Shown: piece by piece, positions 49,130 through 60,970 of the stretch
Position numbering within the stretch: position 1 is the stretch's first letter
How the letters are laid out: every line of letters begins with the position of its first letter
Source of the DNA: Polytrichum commune
Lineage: Eukaryota; Streptophyta; Polytrichopsida; Polytrichales; Polytrichaceae
Assembly (NCBI GenBank): GCA_950295325.1
Contig: OX485805.1
Span: 20,011,501 to 20,075,500 of the forward strand
Direction: 5' to 3'
DNA length: 64,000 nt
Made by a program: the position numbers and the translations under genes
The notes under the pieces: model-generated
Told to the model about the DNA's origin: nothing
Database searches by the model: none
What the model saw: the letters and a program-made list of their open reading frames with translations, nothing else

Positions 49130-49793
49130 GGGTTGGTTCACACAAGGTCCCAAGTCCCAAGCCCCAAGTTCCACTCATGTTAGCAAGTCCCAACCTGTGA
49201 GCCTCAAGTAACCATTAAAAGTGGTCAATTATCTTTAAAGTTTGATCTTGATTGTTTTGTGCAAAAAAAATCGTGGGACTTGGGTTGAGAGTTGAGTCTA
49301 GTTTTTTTCCTTGACCCAACTCGCGACACAAGTCTCAAACCTCATCTCCAAAAAATGTTGCCATGTGAGCATCCATGTCACAGTTGGGACTCAGAACTTG
49401 GGACCATGTGTGAAGTGGTAAGTCACAACTTCCATGCTCTCAACAGTTGAGATTGCACAGATTGACCTCAAGTGACTTGGGACTTAGGACTTGGGACCCT
49501 GTGTGAAGTGGTAAGTCACAACTTCCATGCTCTCAACAGTTGAGATTGCACAGATTGACCTCAAGTGACTTGGGACTTAGGACTTGGAACCCTGTGTGAA
49601 GTGGTAAGTCACAACTTCCATGCTCTCAGCAGTTGAGATTGCACAGATTGACCTCAAGTGACTTGGGACTTAGGACTTGGGACCCTGTGTGAAGTGGTAA
49701 GTCACAACTTCCATGCTCTCAACAGTTGAGATTGCACAGATTGACCTCAAGTGACTTGGGACTTAGGACTTGAGACCCCATGTGAACTGGCCT
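49130..49793. mobile_element. PIF/Harbinger-like MITE with expanded interior (664 bp)
   Basis: TTA on both sides (49127-49129, 49794-49796). Left end GGGTTGGTTCACACAAGGTC; right end CCATGTGAACTGGCC with one extra T. The left 280 bp resembles 18520-18908. The right part contains the four-copy 93-bp array annotated separately. Confidence 0.8.
49408..49779 (+). repeat. Tandem array, 4 x 93 bp
   Basis: Units start at 49408, 49501, 49594 and 49687 with GTGTGAAGTGGTAAGTCAC and end in GACTTAGGACTTGGGACC-type sequence. They are almost identical (a few substitutions such as CAACAG/CAGCAG), so amplification is recent relative to the element. The unit corresponds to a segment present once in the sister element at 18520-18908. 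Confidence 0.93.
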
Positions 49794-49796
49794 TTA

Positions 49797-52201
49797 GTGT
49801 GGATCAGTGTTTGGGATTTCTATGTAGTGTTAACAACTTCTATAGGAATATTACTTTCTCATTAGCAGAGCTTTGGTCCTGTGTGAAGTGCGTAACATGT
49901 ATACATATTATATAATGTTAAAGTTGCAATTTGCAACATTGTAAAACTCGAAATGGTACTACCAATACTACGTATCAGTTAAATGTTGTTTTGCATCATT
50001 GACTATTGCTTAGGATTAGGGTGTTGTCCCATTTTAATGTGGATTGAAAGTCGTTCAGTCCTTGAACGGGCTGTGGCCCTTCTAACATATAAAGTATATA
50101 TCTAAGTATGTGAGATGTATATATGTAGAAGGAGACCATGTAAACAAGGGGCACTTCAAAGATTTAGAAGTCTCTCACCTTGATTATGCGAACAACAAGT
50201 TTGATTCTCATGTTTCTAATCTCGTGAACTTCGTAATGTCTTCAAACCTCAATCAGTTGAAGGTGTTAAAAGTCATTCATTTTACGAATGATCTTATTTA
50301 TTAGATCGATGCATAATTTTGAACAACCCTATGCACATGATTCATTTCTTAACATAACAATATAGAATTAGAATAGATAAATAAATGGGATGTTGACAAT
50401 TATTGTCTATAAATTGTAGCCTTTCACTCCATACTTTATTTACAACTTGATAGAAGAAGAAGAAGAAGTTACCCACATCAATTGTTCTTTGTCATCTTAT
50501 TAAATGTTCCTGGTTCAATTCTTTCGTGTCCGAGTGACCCGCTTTTGACCTCGAAAAGCATTGTAGTGACACGTTTACAATATGCCATAGTAAACTACTC
50601 ATAGTTGTGCATAAGCAACAATATAATTTGTACGAATTTTGATAATGTTGGACAACAAGAGTCCCTTGCATACCATTTTGCAGGGTCATTTTGAAAATTG
50701 GGCCCAATGACTCAAGTAAGATGTTATAAGATCAACATTTGTGCCGCATGCTATGTCCACATTGGGTATTATATGCCTCTAAAGGTTCATGGATGTCAAA
50801 TACAATTTTATATGGTTTGGTGAGGGTTGCCTAACCTCATAGGCACATACTTGTGTACACTACGTGGAACCTATGAGGATTTGTGCTTGTTTGGTAAACA
50901 CTTGATTATTTTGGTGGTAGTGGGCCTAACCTCATAGGCACATATGGTAATGAATTTTTTTACTTCTTAGCTTTCTAAAACCCTATCCCCACTTAACTTA
51001 CAAGAGCGTCATTTGATATAGTATCTAATAGGACCAAGATGAGTGCATTTATTGTGGCCATTGTATTTAAAATGGACACAATCTAGGATTGATTTTCATT
51101 TCACATTTAGAGTTTATGAATGTCATAGATTGTGTCTAGTTTAGGTACATTACCCATTTTAAGTGCACACATCTTATCACAAAATCAAGATTACATTGTA
51201 AAATTTGCATGTTCTAGAAAATGTAAAAAATACATAAATACATAAATGAATAAATAAATAAAATCAACTCCATTGGTAGAACCTTCAACATGTCTCCTGC
51301 ATCTAGGATTTTGACATGATTTGTAAACATGCATTTCATAAATTAGGTCACATGAAGATGGGACCACGTGGTCGTTGAGAAACGAATAAGGAAGAAGCTC
51401 TTGGTCCAAGGTGAAGTGCTTCCATACAATTGTCATCAACTGGAGGCATTGGTCCCTTCACCAATACATGTGGTCCCAACCTTGGTTTGTCAACTTTTGC
51501 AACTAGTGTGACCCCAATATATACCAAATTCACTTATAACTACATATTAGTAGTTGGCTTGCATTCGTCATACATATGGCATGCATGATGAGCACAAGCC
51601 GCCTAACCACTATGCCAAGGTGATTGGCCAATATAGTAAGATTCATCATAATGTGTTTCAAGGTTCAAGTGATTGTGGCAAGAAAATTTTATTTTATGGG
51701 GGAAAGATTATTTAGCACCTTGATCATGTTCAACCATAAATCATCATATTTCTATAATGGATATTGGAAAGTGCATAGTCCAATGGTACGCCTTCAATGT
51801 TGTACCACAAATGTCATACATATAGCATGCATGGTCAATGCAAATTGCTTAACTTACCATGACTTTATGGGGAAAACAATGTATTCGGCATCTCATTTTT
51901 TTATTAATCGCAATTTGATCCATTTTATTATTATTATGATGAATAAGAGTACTCTAGTGGTATGTCCTTTTTTTTCTTCTATCTCATGTGGTAGGAGATC
52001 TGAACCCTTCCATAATTTTTAGATTAGATATTAAATTAATTCAAATTTGACATCTCACTTGATCAAATCCATAAGAAAGTAAAGCTTGAAGCATCCTATG
52101 GTACTTGATCACTAACTAAAGGGATGGAATCTGCGTTTAAAGTTGCCACAAAAGCCTACAATAGTTGCTTCGTATTGAATACAAATAAGTTACATGGAAT
52201 T
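49797..52201. other. Intergenic, nothing recognised
   Basis: AT-rich with a short AGA repeat (about 50452-50468) and a direct repeat of CCTAACCTCATAGGCACATA (about 50829 and 50927). The frame at 51624-52022 has no motif and is judged chance. Confidence 0.4.
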
Positions 52202-52580
52202 CTACATTAAATATTGTATTTAGTGTCATATGGTATTTTATGTCAATGTGGTAGCTTTTCTAAAGGCACTTCTCATGATTAACTCTATAAGTATTGTCAT
52301 TCCAACAATCTTTTACTTCATCCACTTTCAGTTTGGTATATTTTGCATCCTAGCATTTATGTAATGAAACATTGTCATGAATGATTGAAAATTGGATGAA
52401 AAACACTTAGTAAATTATAGTAATTGCAACATCGTCATTCTATAATGCCAAAAATTTATTACAAGGAATAACAAATAACGTGAGGTTTACATTAGTGTTG
52501 GTGATAGTACACATGCGTTTTACAATTAGTATTGAGCAAGACAACTAGAATTGGTGACATAAACACAATATTTAGTGTAT
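52202..52580 (+). mobile_element. Non-autonomous DNA element, CTACA(C/T)TAAATATTG family
   Basis: Partner of 9837-10221, same orientation, similar through most of its length. The left end CTACATTAAATATTGTATTT and right end CACAATATTTAGTGTA are inverted. Non-coding. Confidence 0.65.
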
Positions 52581-52712
52581 CATTAATGTGGTTGATTAGT
52601 GTCAAATTGCCTACCATGCCGAATGGAACCCACTTATTATGAAAGCAACTGACTGGCTATGAAAGTGTTTCTTTATTAGGTTCCCCCCCTAGAAAATCTC
52701 CGTTCTACTTCT

Positions 52713-52764
52713 TCTTGTTGTTGTTGTTGTTGTTGGTTTTATTTTATTTTATTTTATTTTAATA
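52713..52764. repeat. TTG and ATTTT microsatellites in tandem
   Basis: A TTG repeat (about 52715-52736) passes directly into an ATTTT pentamer repeat (about 52739-52763). Confidence 0.85.
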
Positions 52765-52774
52765 ATTTTTAGAA

Positions 52775-52912
52775 CACATGAGGTGCTTGACCACCTAGCT
52801 AGTAACCGTCAAGTAGAGAGATGATTTCACGGCCAAAATCAAACCGCCAACTACTCGTTTGGTTTGGGTACCATTCCACTATCACCTAGTAGTTTAAAGT
52901 CATCTCGGATCG
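52775..52912 (+). repeat. Dispersed repeat, copy 2
   Basis: Partner of 14549-14695 (shared ACATGAGG, CAAGTAGAGAGA-like, GTTTGGGTACCATT-like and CTAGTAGTTTAAAGTCATCT words). Function unknown. Confidence 0.5.
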
Positions 52913-53252
52913 CGTATTTGTTGCTTTCATCGCTTTTAATCTCTATCAATTTAAGACATGTTCGTTTTCCTACTCAAGAAGTGATCAAGATAGCCTCAAA
53001 TTCTTGGAGTCTTTACGGGACATCTTATAGCAACTTGACACCATCTCAATGCAAAATCACTGATGCTCACCCTAAACCCTTATAAACTCGCATTGAAATT
53101 GGCATGTGTTCGATTCCAGAGGGTTAACTGGTGTTTCACTAAAAAATGTGGTGTGATAAAAGATAAGTTCATTTAATGTTTCAAAATAAAAACTATTCGG
53201 TTATCAAAAAAATTAGGGTACTAGAAATTGAGAATACCTTAGTATACTTCAA

Positions 53253-53525
53253 ATGTGTTTAGCAAATATGTGGAATATCCCATGTATATGCACATTAATC
53301 CACAACTTTCCAAACAATACTCCATTATGGCATGTGGTTTTTACCTCCAGAAGGGAGAAACCATCAGGTGGGTTGACTATCCCAATCCCTCAAGATAACA
53401 TTCTACATTACTTTGGTTTTCACGATGTAGCAAAAAACGAGGCACACTTTGTGTTGAAATGCCCCTTTTATAATTCCATTACAAAGAGGTTTCTTTTTCT
53501 TGTTTCAGAATGTAGTGCTAGGTAG
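53253..53525 (+). pseudogene. Possible LINE C-terminal relic
   Basis: The frame ends with AKNEAHFVLKCPFYNSITKR. This resembles the motif near the C-terminus of many non-LTR retrotransposon polyproteins (D/E-x-x-HFLLxCPxYxxIR). The preceding cysteine pair expected in those proteins is not clear and no reverse transcriptase motif was found nearby. Most likely a short dead fragment; chance resemblance remains possible. Confidence 0.3.
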
Positions 53526-54135
53526 TTTCAAATTTTTCTACCAACTTCGTCAACAATGTTAATGTTAGCTATTATATCACATACATCACCGTTGCACTAT
53601 GTTATCTAAAGATTTAGTCTTTTTGATCCCACATTGATGTACATCTGATCCCATAAGTCTTTTGGTTTCTTGGACGTTAATATCAATTTCATTTCATTCA
53701 ATTTAATTAGTGTGTTGATGATAGCAATTATCTCACAAACTTAAGGCCATTGCTTACACTCTAGTGGATTGAGCCTTATTAATTCCACATTGACGTGCTT
53801 TAAGTCCCATAAGCCTACGGGCCTTGTAGACCTAGAATTCAATGTCATTTCAATTCACCTTTCCATCAATAAATTATTGAAGTGCTTCTCATAGGTTTTT
53901 GGATACATCCATTTCAAACTTGAATAAGATAGATTGGTGTTAAACCACTACCAACACGAGTCATAGGCAATTGTCCTACATCAGTGAGAGACCAATGCAA
54001 ATCTATCACTATGGTAGATTCCCATATTTTCTAGTGATGTAGGACAATTTATAGTGACATGGGGCAATTGCACAAGAAACATATGCATGGAGTGGTTCAA
54101 CACCTTATAAATGTGGACATCTATATTAGAGCAAT

Positions 54136-54748
54136 GTGTGGTTAAGTGTGGATCCAAGAACATACACCAAAAGACCTAAGTTTAGGAAATATTTGACTTA
54201 TGCTCAAAATATAACAATCACTTCAATCACGATCGTCATTAAAATTGGGAGGCCCTATATGAACATATTAAGTGAAAATATATTTTCTTTGATATAATTA
54301 TGATATTCATATGAGCTATAAAATCATGAGAGAATGGCTGCAACCACAATTTGGATTTGCTAATCATATGAAACTAATTGCATGTTTCATGTCCTACAAG
54401 AACTGGGTGTAGAGAGAAAAGTGTCTGATTAAGGCTCACTTACCGGACTAGTGTGTGGTTAGGTGTGGATCTAAGAACAAACACCAAAAGAACATGTGTT
54501 TAGAAGGGATTGAATTAATAACCATTCTAGGCTCAATAGTCAACATAATTGTGAGGTCATGTATGACCATTTAATGAGCACAAATATCTTCACTTTGATA
54601 ATGAACAAGATATTCAAATAGGCTCTATAGATTAATGAGAAATTGGCTATGGTCACAATTTGGATGTGCTAATCATCTCACACTAATTGCATATTTCATG
54701 TCCTACAAAAAGTGGGTGTAGAGAGAAAAGTGTCCGATTAAGGCTCAC
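54136..54748 (+). repeat. Tandem duplication, ~317-bp period
   Basis: Copies start at 54136 and 54453 (GTGTGGTTAxGTGTGGATC). Both carry CAATCAC/CATTCTAG, CAATTTGGAT(T/G)TGCTAATCAT and AGAGAGAAAAGTGTC(T/C)GATT. Related to the pair at 35919-36541. Confidence 0.75.
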
Positions 54749-55499
54749 ATACATTAGGTACGTATAAATCCACTTAGAATCATTGAAAATCAATCCTCAT
54801 TGATGGAACACATGGCTTAATATCTTGTCAAAATTTGAGATTTATGAATCTTTTGCCCTTTCTCATTGTTTCATGATGCTACTATACCCTCCTAATGGAT
54901 ATAGGCACTTTTCAATTCACAATGATCAAGTAATCATCATGTGAGCTATACATCTTAAATATCTTCACAAGTGTTGTATGCGAAACATTTACCACTTAAA
55001 TAGCAAAAACCTACAAAATGTAGTTTCTAAGTCCTAAGAGAGCTCAACTCAAATAAATAATAGTTGTTTTTAGCTTTAAGCCTAGTATTGTAAAAACCTT
55101 CAATCGTCCTTGTTGTGTTTAAATATACATGATTTTGAAGCCCAACATGAACCAAGTGGGCTACATCTTCAATGAATGTTGGCAAATGGTGTAGATTTTG
55201 AAGGGGATTTGTAAATGTGAGGATCCTTGTTGGATTGACACGCAAAGCCCCACACGTAAAATCTTGCCAGGCTTTGGTTGCAAAACAAGAGTAAAAAGCT
55301 AACACTTGCATTGCTCATTGGGCAAGCTTCTTTGTGTGTGTTGCACTACACTATACATTTTGATTTAGTGTGGGCCATATTAATCACCTTCAACATGTGT
55401 AAATGATCTTGCAATAATTTGGTTGACAATTAGAAAAGGTGGCATGGGACACTTTATTGTACATGTATGAAGAGTCACAAAGGTCTAAGACGTGTACGT
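54749..55499. other. Intergenic, nothing recognised
   Basis: AT-rich. A short TAGTGT-type inverted word pair near 55343-55375 hints at a foldback relic, but no boundary can be drawn. Confidence 0.35.
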
Positions 55500-55731
55500 C
55501 ATTTGTCTAGGGAGATTTTTGGGTGCAATCGGTCTAAATCCTAGTGTTTCCAAATCCAACCAATTACATGTTAGGATCGTTTGGTTTTTATTTACTAATA
55601 GTAGGTATATTCCATAGATTCCTCTAAAATGATTTGTAATTTTCCTAAAGTCTTGAGCTTCAATTGGTTATATTTGAAACTCAACCGGTTCATTTGTAAT
55701 TAGTAGTTAGTTATCCATGTTCACCCATACG
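55500..55731 (-). mobile_element. hAT-like MITE, family A, reversed and diverged
   Basis: Starts CATTTGTCTAGGGAGATTTT, a degenerate form of the reversed CCCCGGACATTG end. It then carries reversed family words: GGTCTAAATCCTAGTGTTTC, AAAGTCTTGAGCTTCAATTG and CTCAACCGGTTCATTTGTAA. The distal end is degenerate and no target duplication is evident. Confidence 0.6.
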
Positions 55732-57443
55732 AACACTATTCCGACATTGCGCAACTTAGCATTGCAATTCCCAAAGGATACCAATTAAAGCCTTGAGTTT
55801 AAGCCACCTTGTATGTGTGCACAATACAATTCATCAATTTAGTATCAACATATGTTTGAAAGAGGTGAAAATTTAATATTTCAGGTTGAATGGTCAATGC
55901 AAAAATTGTAATGGATGTGAGTGAATGAGTTTAAAAGGTAAATAAGTATTGACCTAACATATGTCGCCCTTTGTTTTGTAGGGTGCATTGACAAACAAAC
56001 GAAGTGTTAATACGTTGGACATATAGACATAAAAAGTCTTATGACACTAGGTCAGGAGAAAACTTGTCCATTCCAACCACCCATTGCAACTCATGGCAAG
56101 AAAATAACTTATTATTTAGATAAATTTTGACTTTTGGCCAAATCTGGACCAAAATTTCTACCACATGTTGGGTTCAATATCTCCCATATGACGCCAAATG
56201 TTTGTACTCATCATGAATATGTCTTCTTTTATACACAATGGTTACATGACAAGTACAAATTACAACACTTCAAGCACAAGTGTTCACGTTTCCAACATTG
56301 CTTGCTTATTTCTAAGCTCATCAAAAGTCTGGAATTACCTAAGTACCGCTTAAATGCATAAAGAAATCATTTTGGTTGCCAACCGGAGGCTTTTGTTGGA
56401 GATTTGGGAGAGTTGCCATCCAAAAACCTTTGATTGGTGACTGAAATGATTTATTTATGCAACAAACAAATTGCGATGGGTGGTTGAAGTACAAGTTTTC
56501 TCCTAGTGTAACATATCACTTCCCACCCACATTTATAAATTCATGATTTTGTGTTGGGATGTGTTGTGTTTGCACACACATGTCATTCTAGTTTAAAACA
56601 TGAGGAATAAAACGTTTCAATATCGTTGTTGATTGTGTCATGATTTGCAAAACAAGGAAGTCAAAAGGTCCTAACACATAGCACAACCGATACCGAAAAC
56701 TAAAACCAAGAGTGGCATAATTTAGTTTGCTTGCATTGCACAATGCATCAATTTGAGTGCATCATGTAGGATATAATATATCAATCATTAGCGCCTTGCA
56801 TATGTAACAATTCATTTGGACCCACCCTCCCAAGCTACACTTTTCTTTTTCTTTTTTTAATCTTCAATAGTGTGTTGGACTTTGGAATAGTGTCCATAGT
56901 GCATGGAGTGAGCCATATCAATTTTCAACTCCCTTGCACTTAATGCGATATCAACATAGTCACAAGTGGCAAAACGTGTCACGCGGTTAGGCATATTTCA
57001 TATAATATTAATGAAAATGTGACCATGACATATGGCGCAGTGGTGTGATGCACGCCAATGACAATATTGGTGCCACATGACACATGAACAAGACATGTTG
57101 GGAATACTTAATTGATTGATTGAATGATAAATGAATTCTTGAGGATTAAAATGTCCTTTACCAAGTGCTTAGGTGTGAGGCATAACAATGGCAAACAATG
57201 GTGAGACAAGACACATGCACTAGACTATTAGCATTGGTTGGGTTCCCAATACACTCTATTTGAAACACTAAAACGTCTTATGTGGAACACAAATGTGCAC
57301 ATCATTTTAAAATTATAATCTAGTGTGGTTTTTATATTTATTTTTATTAGAAAAAAAGTTCATGGATGCTTGGAATTAATGTGATCCAAACTATTTAAAA
57401 TAAATGGTATGACTACATGTGAAGTAATAATCACTCACAAGGT
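55732..57443. other. Intergenic, nothing recognised
   Basis: AT-rich with short frames only. No motifs or boundaries supported. Confidence 0.35.
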
Positions 57444-57560
57444 GATGGTTTGGTGATATGATGCAAGGTTTGATGCCACAAGATCATGGATTCAAACCCG
57501 TTTGTGAAGCGGTGAAAGTATGGTGTAACCCCTTCCTTAGAATTTGATTTGAAAGTCGTC
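57444..57560 (+). repeat. Possible tRNA-derived SINE
   Basis: An A-box-like TGGTTTGGTGATATG (about 57447) precedes a B-box-like GATTCAAACCC (57490-57500) by about 40 bp. This is the internal Pol III promoter layout of plant Au-type SINEs. The downstream part is unique in the window and no terminal duplication was seen. Confidence 0.4.
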
Positions 57561-58196
57561 TTGCAAGCCCCAACATCTTGTTGAGTCAAAGTGTTTTCTA
57601 TTCATAAGTAGAAATAGAAAGTGAAGCAATACTCTAAGCAAAAGATTAGACATGCTCAAAACGTTTTGATTACGATCAAGAGAATACCTCGTATTTCACA
57701 ACATCTTGAATGTTCTTCACACTCTTCTCCATCAAAACTAAATGGAGTACTTAAAGTTAGTTAGGTTATGGAGACTTGTTGATACAATCCATATTGATAT
57801 GTGCAACTAGGTTGGCTTCACAAATAGGTTGCCTTTTAAGTCATGCATATTACCTTGGGGTCAAAATCATATTCCAAACACTATAACTTCGTTTTCCATA
57901 CCTAACAACCAATGTAATAGAATGGATAATGTTTTTTTGTTTTGTTTTTGTAATAATAATCACGGTAGTAAATCTTCGAACCAATGTGAAGTATCAATAA
58001 ATTAATGTGGGACAACCTAATTGCACATATCAATGTACATAAATTGAGATGGTTCGGCCACATGTCACCTTATCATGACAACATTTGACAGATTAATCAT
58101 CATGCTCATAAGTTGAAAGTCCAATCCGATGTGCAGCCATAGAATCCTCTAGTGAAAGCCCTCCACTGAAAGGTGACAATAGTTTGTAGACATAAA

Positions 58197-58460
58197 GGCT
58201 CTTCATTCACGCTTGTTTCGTGCGTAATTAATAAACATGAATAACAAGCATGAATAACAAGCGTGATTAACAGACATAGAGGCTCTTCATTCACACTTGT
58301 TTCATGTGTGACTAATGGGCAAAGAGGCTCTTCACTTATGCTTGTTTCGTGTGTGATTAACAAGCGTGAATAACAAACATGAATAACAAGCGTGATTAAC
58401 GGGCATAGAGGCTCTTCATTCACGCTTGTTTCGTGCTTGATTAACAAGCGTGATTAAAGA
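58197..58460. repeat. Higher-order tandem array (84 + 45 bp units)
   Basis: The word GGCTCTTCA starts at 58197, 58281, 58326 and 58410, giving spacings of 84, 45 and 84. A 129-bp composite unit is thus repeated twice. Each unit has the palindromic-looking CACGCTTGTTTCGTG and runs of AACAAGCGTGAATAACA. It generates a repetitive minus-strand open frame (58106-58447) that is not a credible gene. Confidence 0.85.
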
Positions 58461-58959
58461 GCATGTTTAAGGCTGCTAGAGGCACCACAAGAATGATTGA
58501 GTTGGGTGATGAGCCTCATACATAGGAATCTTGTTAGAGCATGCTCTGGGCCAGAAGGTTGCTAGAGGCACCGCAAGCAAGCACGCTCATAGTTGGCGAA
58601 GGGAATCTCATCACCCATGTTTAAATCTCGTTTCTGAATTCACTGGGATCTCGTTGTTGTGCTTACAGGCTTCATGTGCGAATTCGTTGTCGTGATTTTC
58701 ACAATTCAACAGTGCGTTGTTAGGGAGTGAGAGATTAGGGAAAGAGTGGAGACTATGAATGAGTTTGTGTGCAATCTACCATAGCCAGTAGACTTTGAGC
58801 TTGTAAAATGCACAACATGATGGGACACACGCTACTTCACCATTTTGATTATATGAAGGTACTCAGACAATTCACGCAAACAGACGTTGAGTTTATTTCT
58901 TATGACCCCATGTGTCAATGTTTGAATGTATGTTTTCAATACTAACGCTTGATCTCGAG

Positions 58960-59732
58960 CCTCTGCGGTAATAGGGATTAGCAACTATCAGTAAGAAAAC
59001 CTCACCATACCCAATGGAAACGATTCTTATGCTGCGCAGTTTTCAGATACTTGGATCAAACGCACTACTTAGTTCGAAATTGCAAAGATGCTTTTGAAAG
59101 AATCCGGCAATGGTAAGATATGTGAAGAGGAATTTGCAGGATTTTTCTTGAGAGATCAGAAAGATCCCAATGCAAAAGACATTTACGCGGCTACTTTGTA
59201 GAATATTTGCAAGGAGGAGTTGACTGACTAGTCAAAATCGTTTACTATGAATACAATGTCAATATACTTACCAGATTCGGACGATATTTCAATTGCCACC
59301 ATCCATTGATTCTCCTCTGAAAGCTGTGACGACGTTTCTTTATCAATCCTTGAAGAAGCAATTAAAGAATCCATGCATGATTCAAATACTGATGTAACTT
59401 TAAGTCGACAACAACCAAGAACAATCAGGATGTTCATGCCTTATTCAAATCAAGGCGATGATTCTTCAAATATTATGTGCCTTGAAGAATCTAGCAAGGC
59501 GGATTTCACTTCTCACCAAGCCCAAGTCAGGTTGCCATCAAATATAAGAGAAACCATTGTGAGTGCTCTTATATTTGATCTTACTTGCGATTTAGAAGAT
59601 GCAAGTGATTTCACATTTCGAGAAGACAAAGTGCTAAAAAATCTAACTAAAAATGTGATGCAAGTGCATGCGGAATACTTTGCGGCAAGAAAAAACAAAC
59701 TACTTGAAGAAACAACTGAAGACCGAGCTTGA
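58960..59732 (+). pseudogene. Broken reading frame of unknown identity
   Basis: A single plus-strand frame can be followed from about 58970 to the stop at 59730-59732, broken by about five stop codons. It reads LTIPNGNDSYAAQFSDTWIK, then KMLLKESGNGKICEEEF, and a clean 119-codon tail (59373-59732) rich in Asp/Glu and Lys, ending KNLTKNVMQVHAEYFAARKN and so on. SGNGKICEEEF resembles an EF-hand loop but lacks the first acidic ligand, so I do not assign that function. Constant phase over about 250 codons suggests a former coding sequence, perhaps part of the adjacent transposon relics. Confidence 0.4.
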
Positions 59733-60970
59733 CCAATATGTTCTTAAAAAGTCTTTGGTGAATCTGAAGAAATTATGAGAGGGATGTAAAGGCGCATAGA
59801 ATGATGAAGGATTTTTTTTCTAAAATCGGCAAGATGGGATCTCTTTAGATGCGTACAAATCATGGATCATGGAAAAAATTAAGATTAAAATTTTCTATAT
59901 ATACTTGTAAATGGCTCTCTATTCCAAAAAAATCTACTCAAATTTTGCCACATGTCATACTCACATTCATTAAACCCACTTGTATCCCACATGGAAATTA
60001 CATTCCGGCTTAGGTAAAGATGAAGTAGAGAGCCCTTTACAATAGCGTCAAATTATTCCCCTCGTAATATATGTTGAGGGTGACATCAATGTAGGGTTCA
60101 AAGGTTAGTTTTCATGTAGACCACTTGCACACTAGAATCTAGTGGACGAGTGATAATCATGGAGTTTATAAGGATTGGGATTCTTTTGAATTGAAATTGG
60201 AAAATGTAGAAGATTGTAAAAAACCAAGACGTTACAACATCTTATAAACAAATCATGAACATATATAGGAACCACCCTCCATAGTCATCTTGAAGTAATT
60301 TCACTACATGCATAAATTCAATCATTTTTGCATATATATAAGTTGGTATGCATGTGCCAATCAAATTAAATGACAATGAAGATAATACCTCTCGCTTCTT
60401 TTGTGAGAACATTAAAAATGTAACGCTAGTCTATCAAAATAATATTTACTTTAGAAAAGAAATCAAGCCATCAATGACATGTTAGATTGTACGCTGCCAA
60501 CAAATATAAAGGTGAGTTTATTTTTTCATATTCCCGAAAACTATATTTGAAGGAAATAACAAATAAGATAAGAATATACTCTTAGCATTATGAGGAATCT
60601 ATCTATCTTTCTATATATTCTTTTTTTGAAAGTTGCATGTGACAAGTTGACAAAAGTTTGCTAACATTTGATTTATATTACGATACAATTGTTGAGCCAG
60701 AAAATTAGCTTTACCCTTTTAAATAAAAATAAATTAAAAATCTTATACAAGAGGGCAAGATGAAATGTCTGAATCTATTGATATGACCAAATCTAAGAAT
60801 GATTAGTTAAACACTTCTTGGAATCAACTCTGGACATCAAAAAAAATGGAAGTTGTTCTTTAATAGTTGTACACTATGAGTATGCTCGTTATCTAACACA
60901 TGCATTCTTTTTAGAATCGATCTTAGCATATTCGAAAGAAACCTAAAAATTGTTGATCTTATAGGCAAAA
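59733..60970. other. Intergenic, nothing recognised
   Basis: Very AT-rich. It may be the decayed interior of a hAT element between the relics on each side, but no motif supports this. Confidence 0.35.

Noticed and set aside
58106-58447. 113-codon minus-strand frame with repeated HETSVNEEPLC
   Set aside because: Entirely produced by the 84/45-bp tandem array.
59100-59140. EF-hand calcium-binding loop in the 59-kb relic
   Set aside because: The first ligand position is not acidic and there is no second hand, so calcium binding is not claimed.
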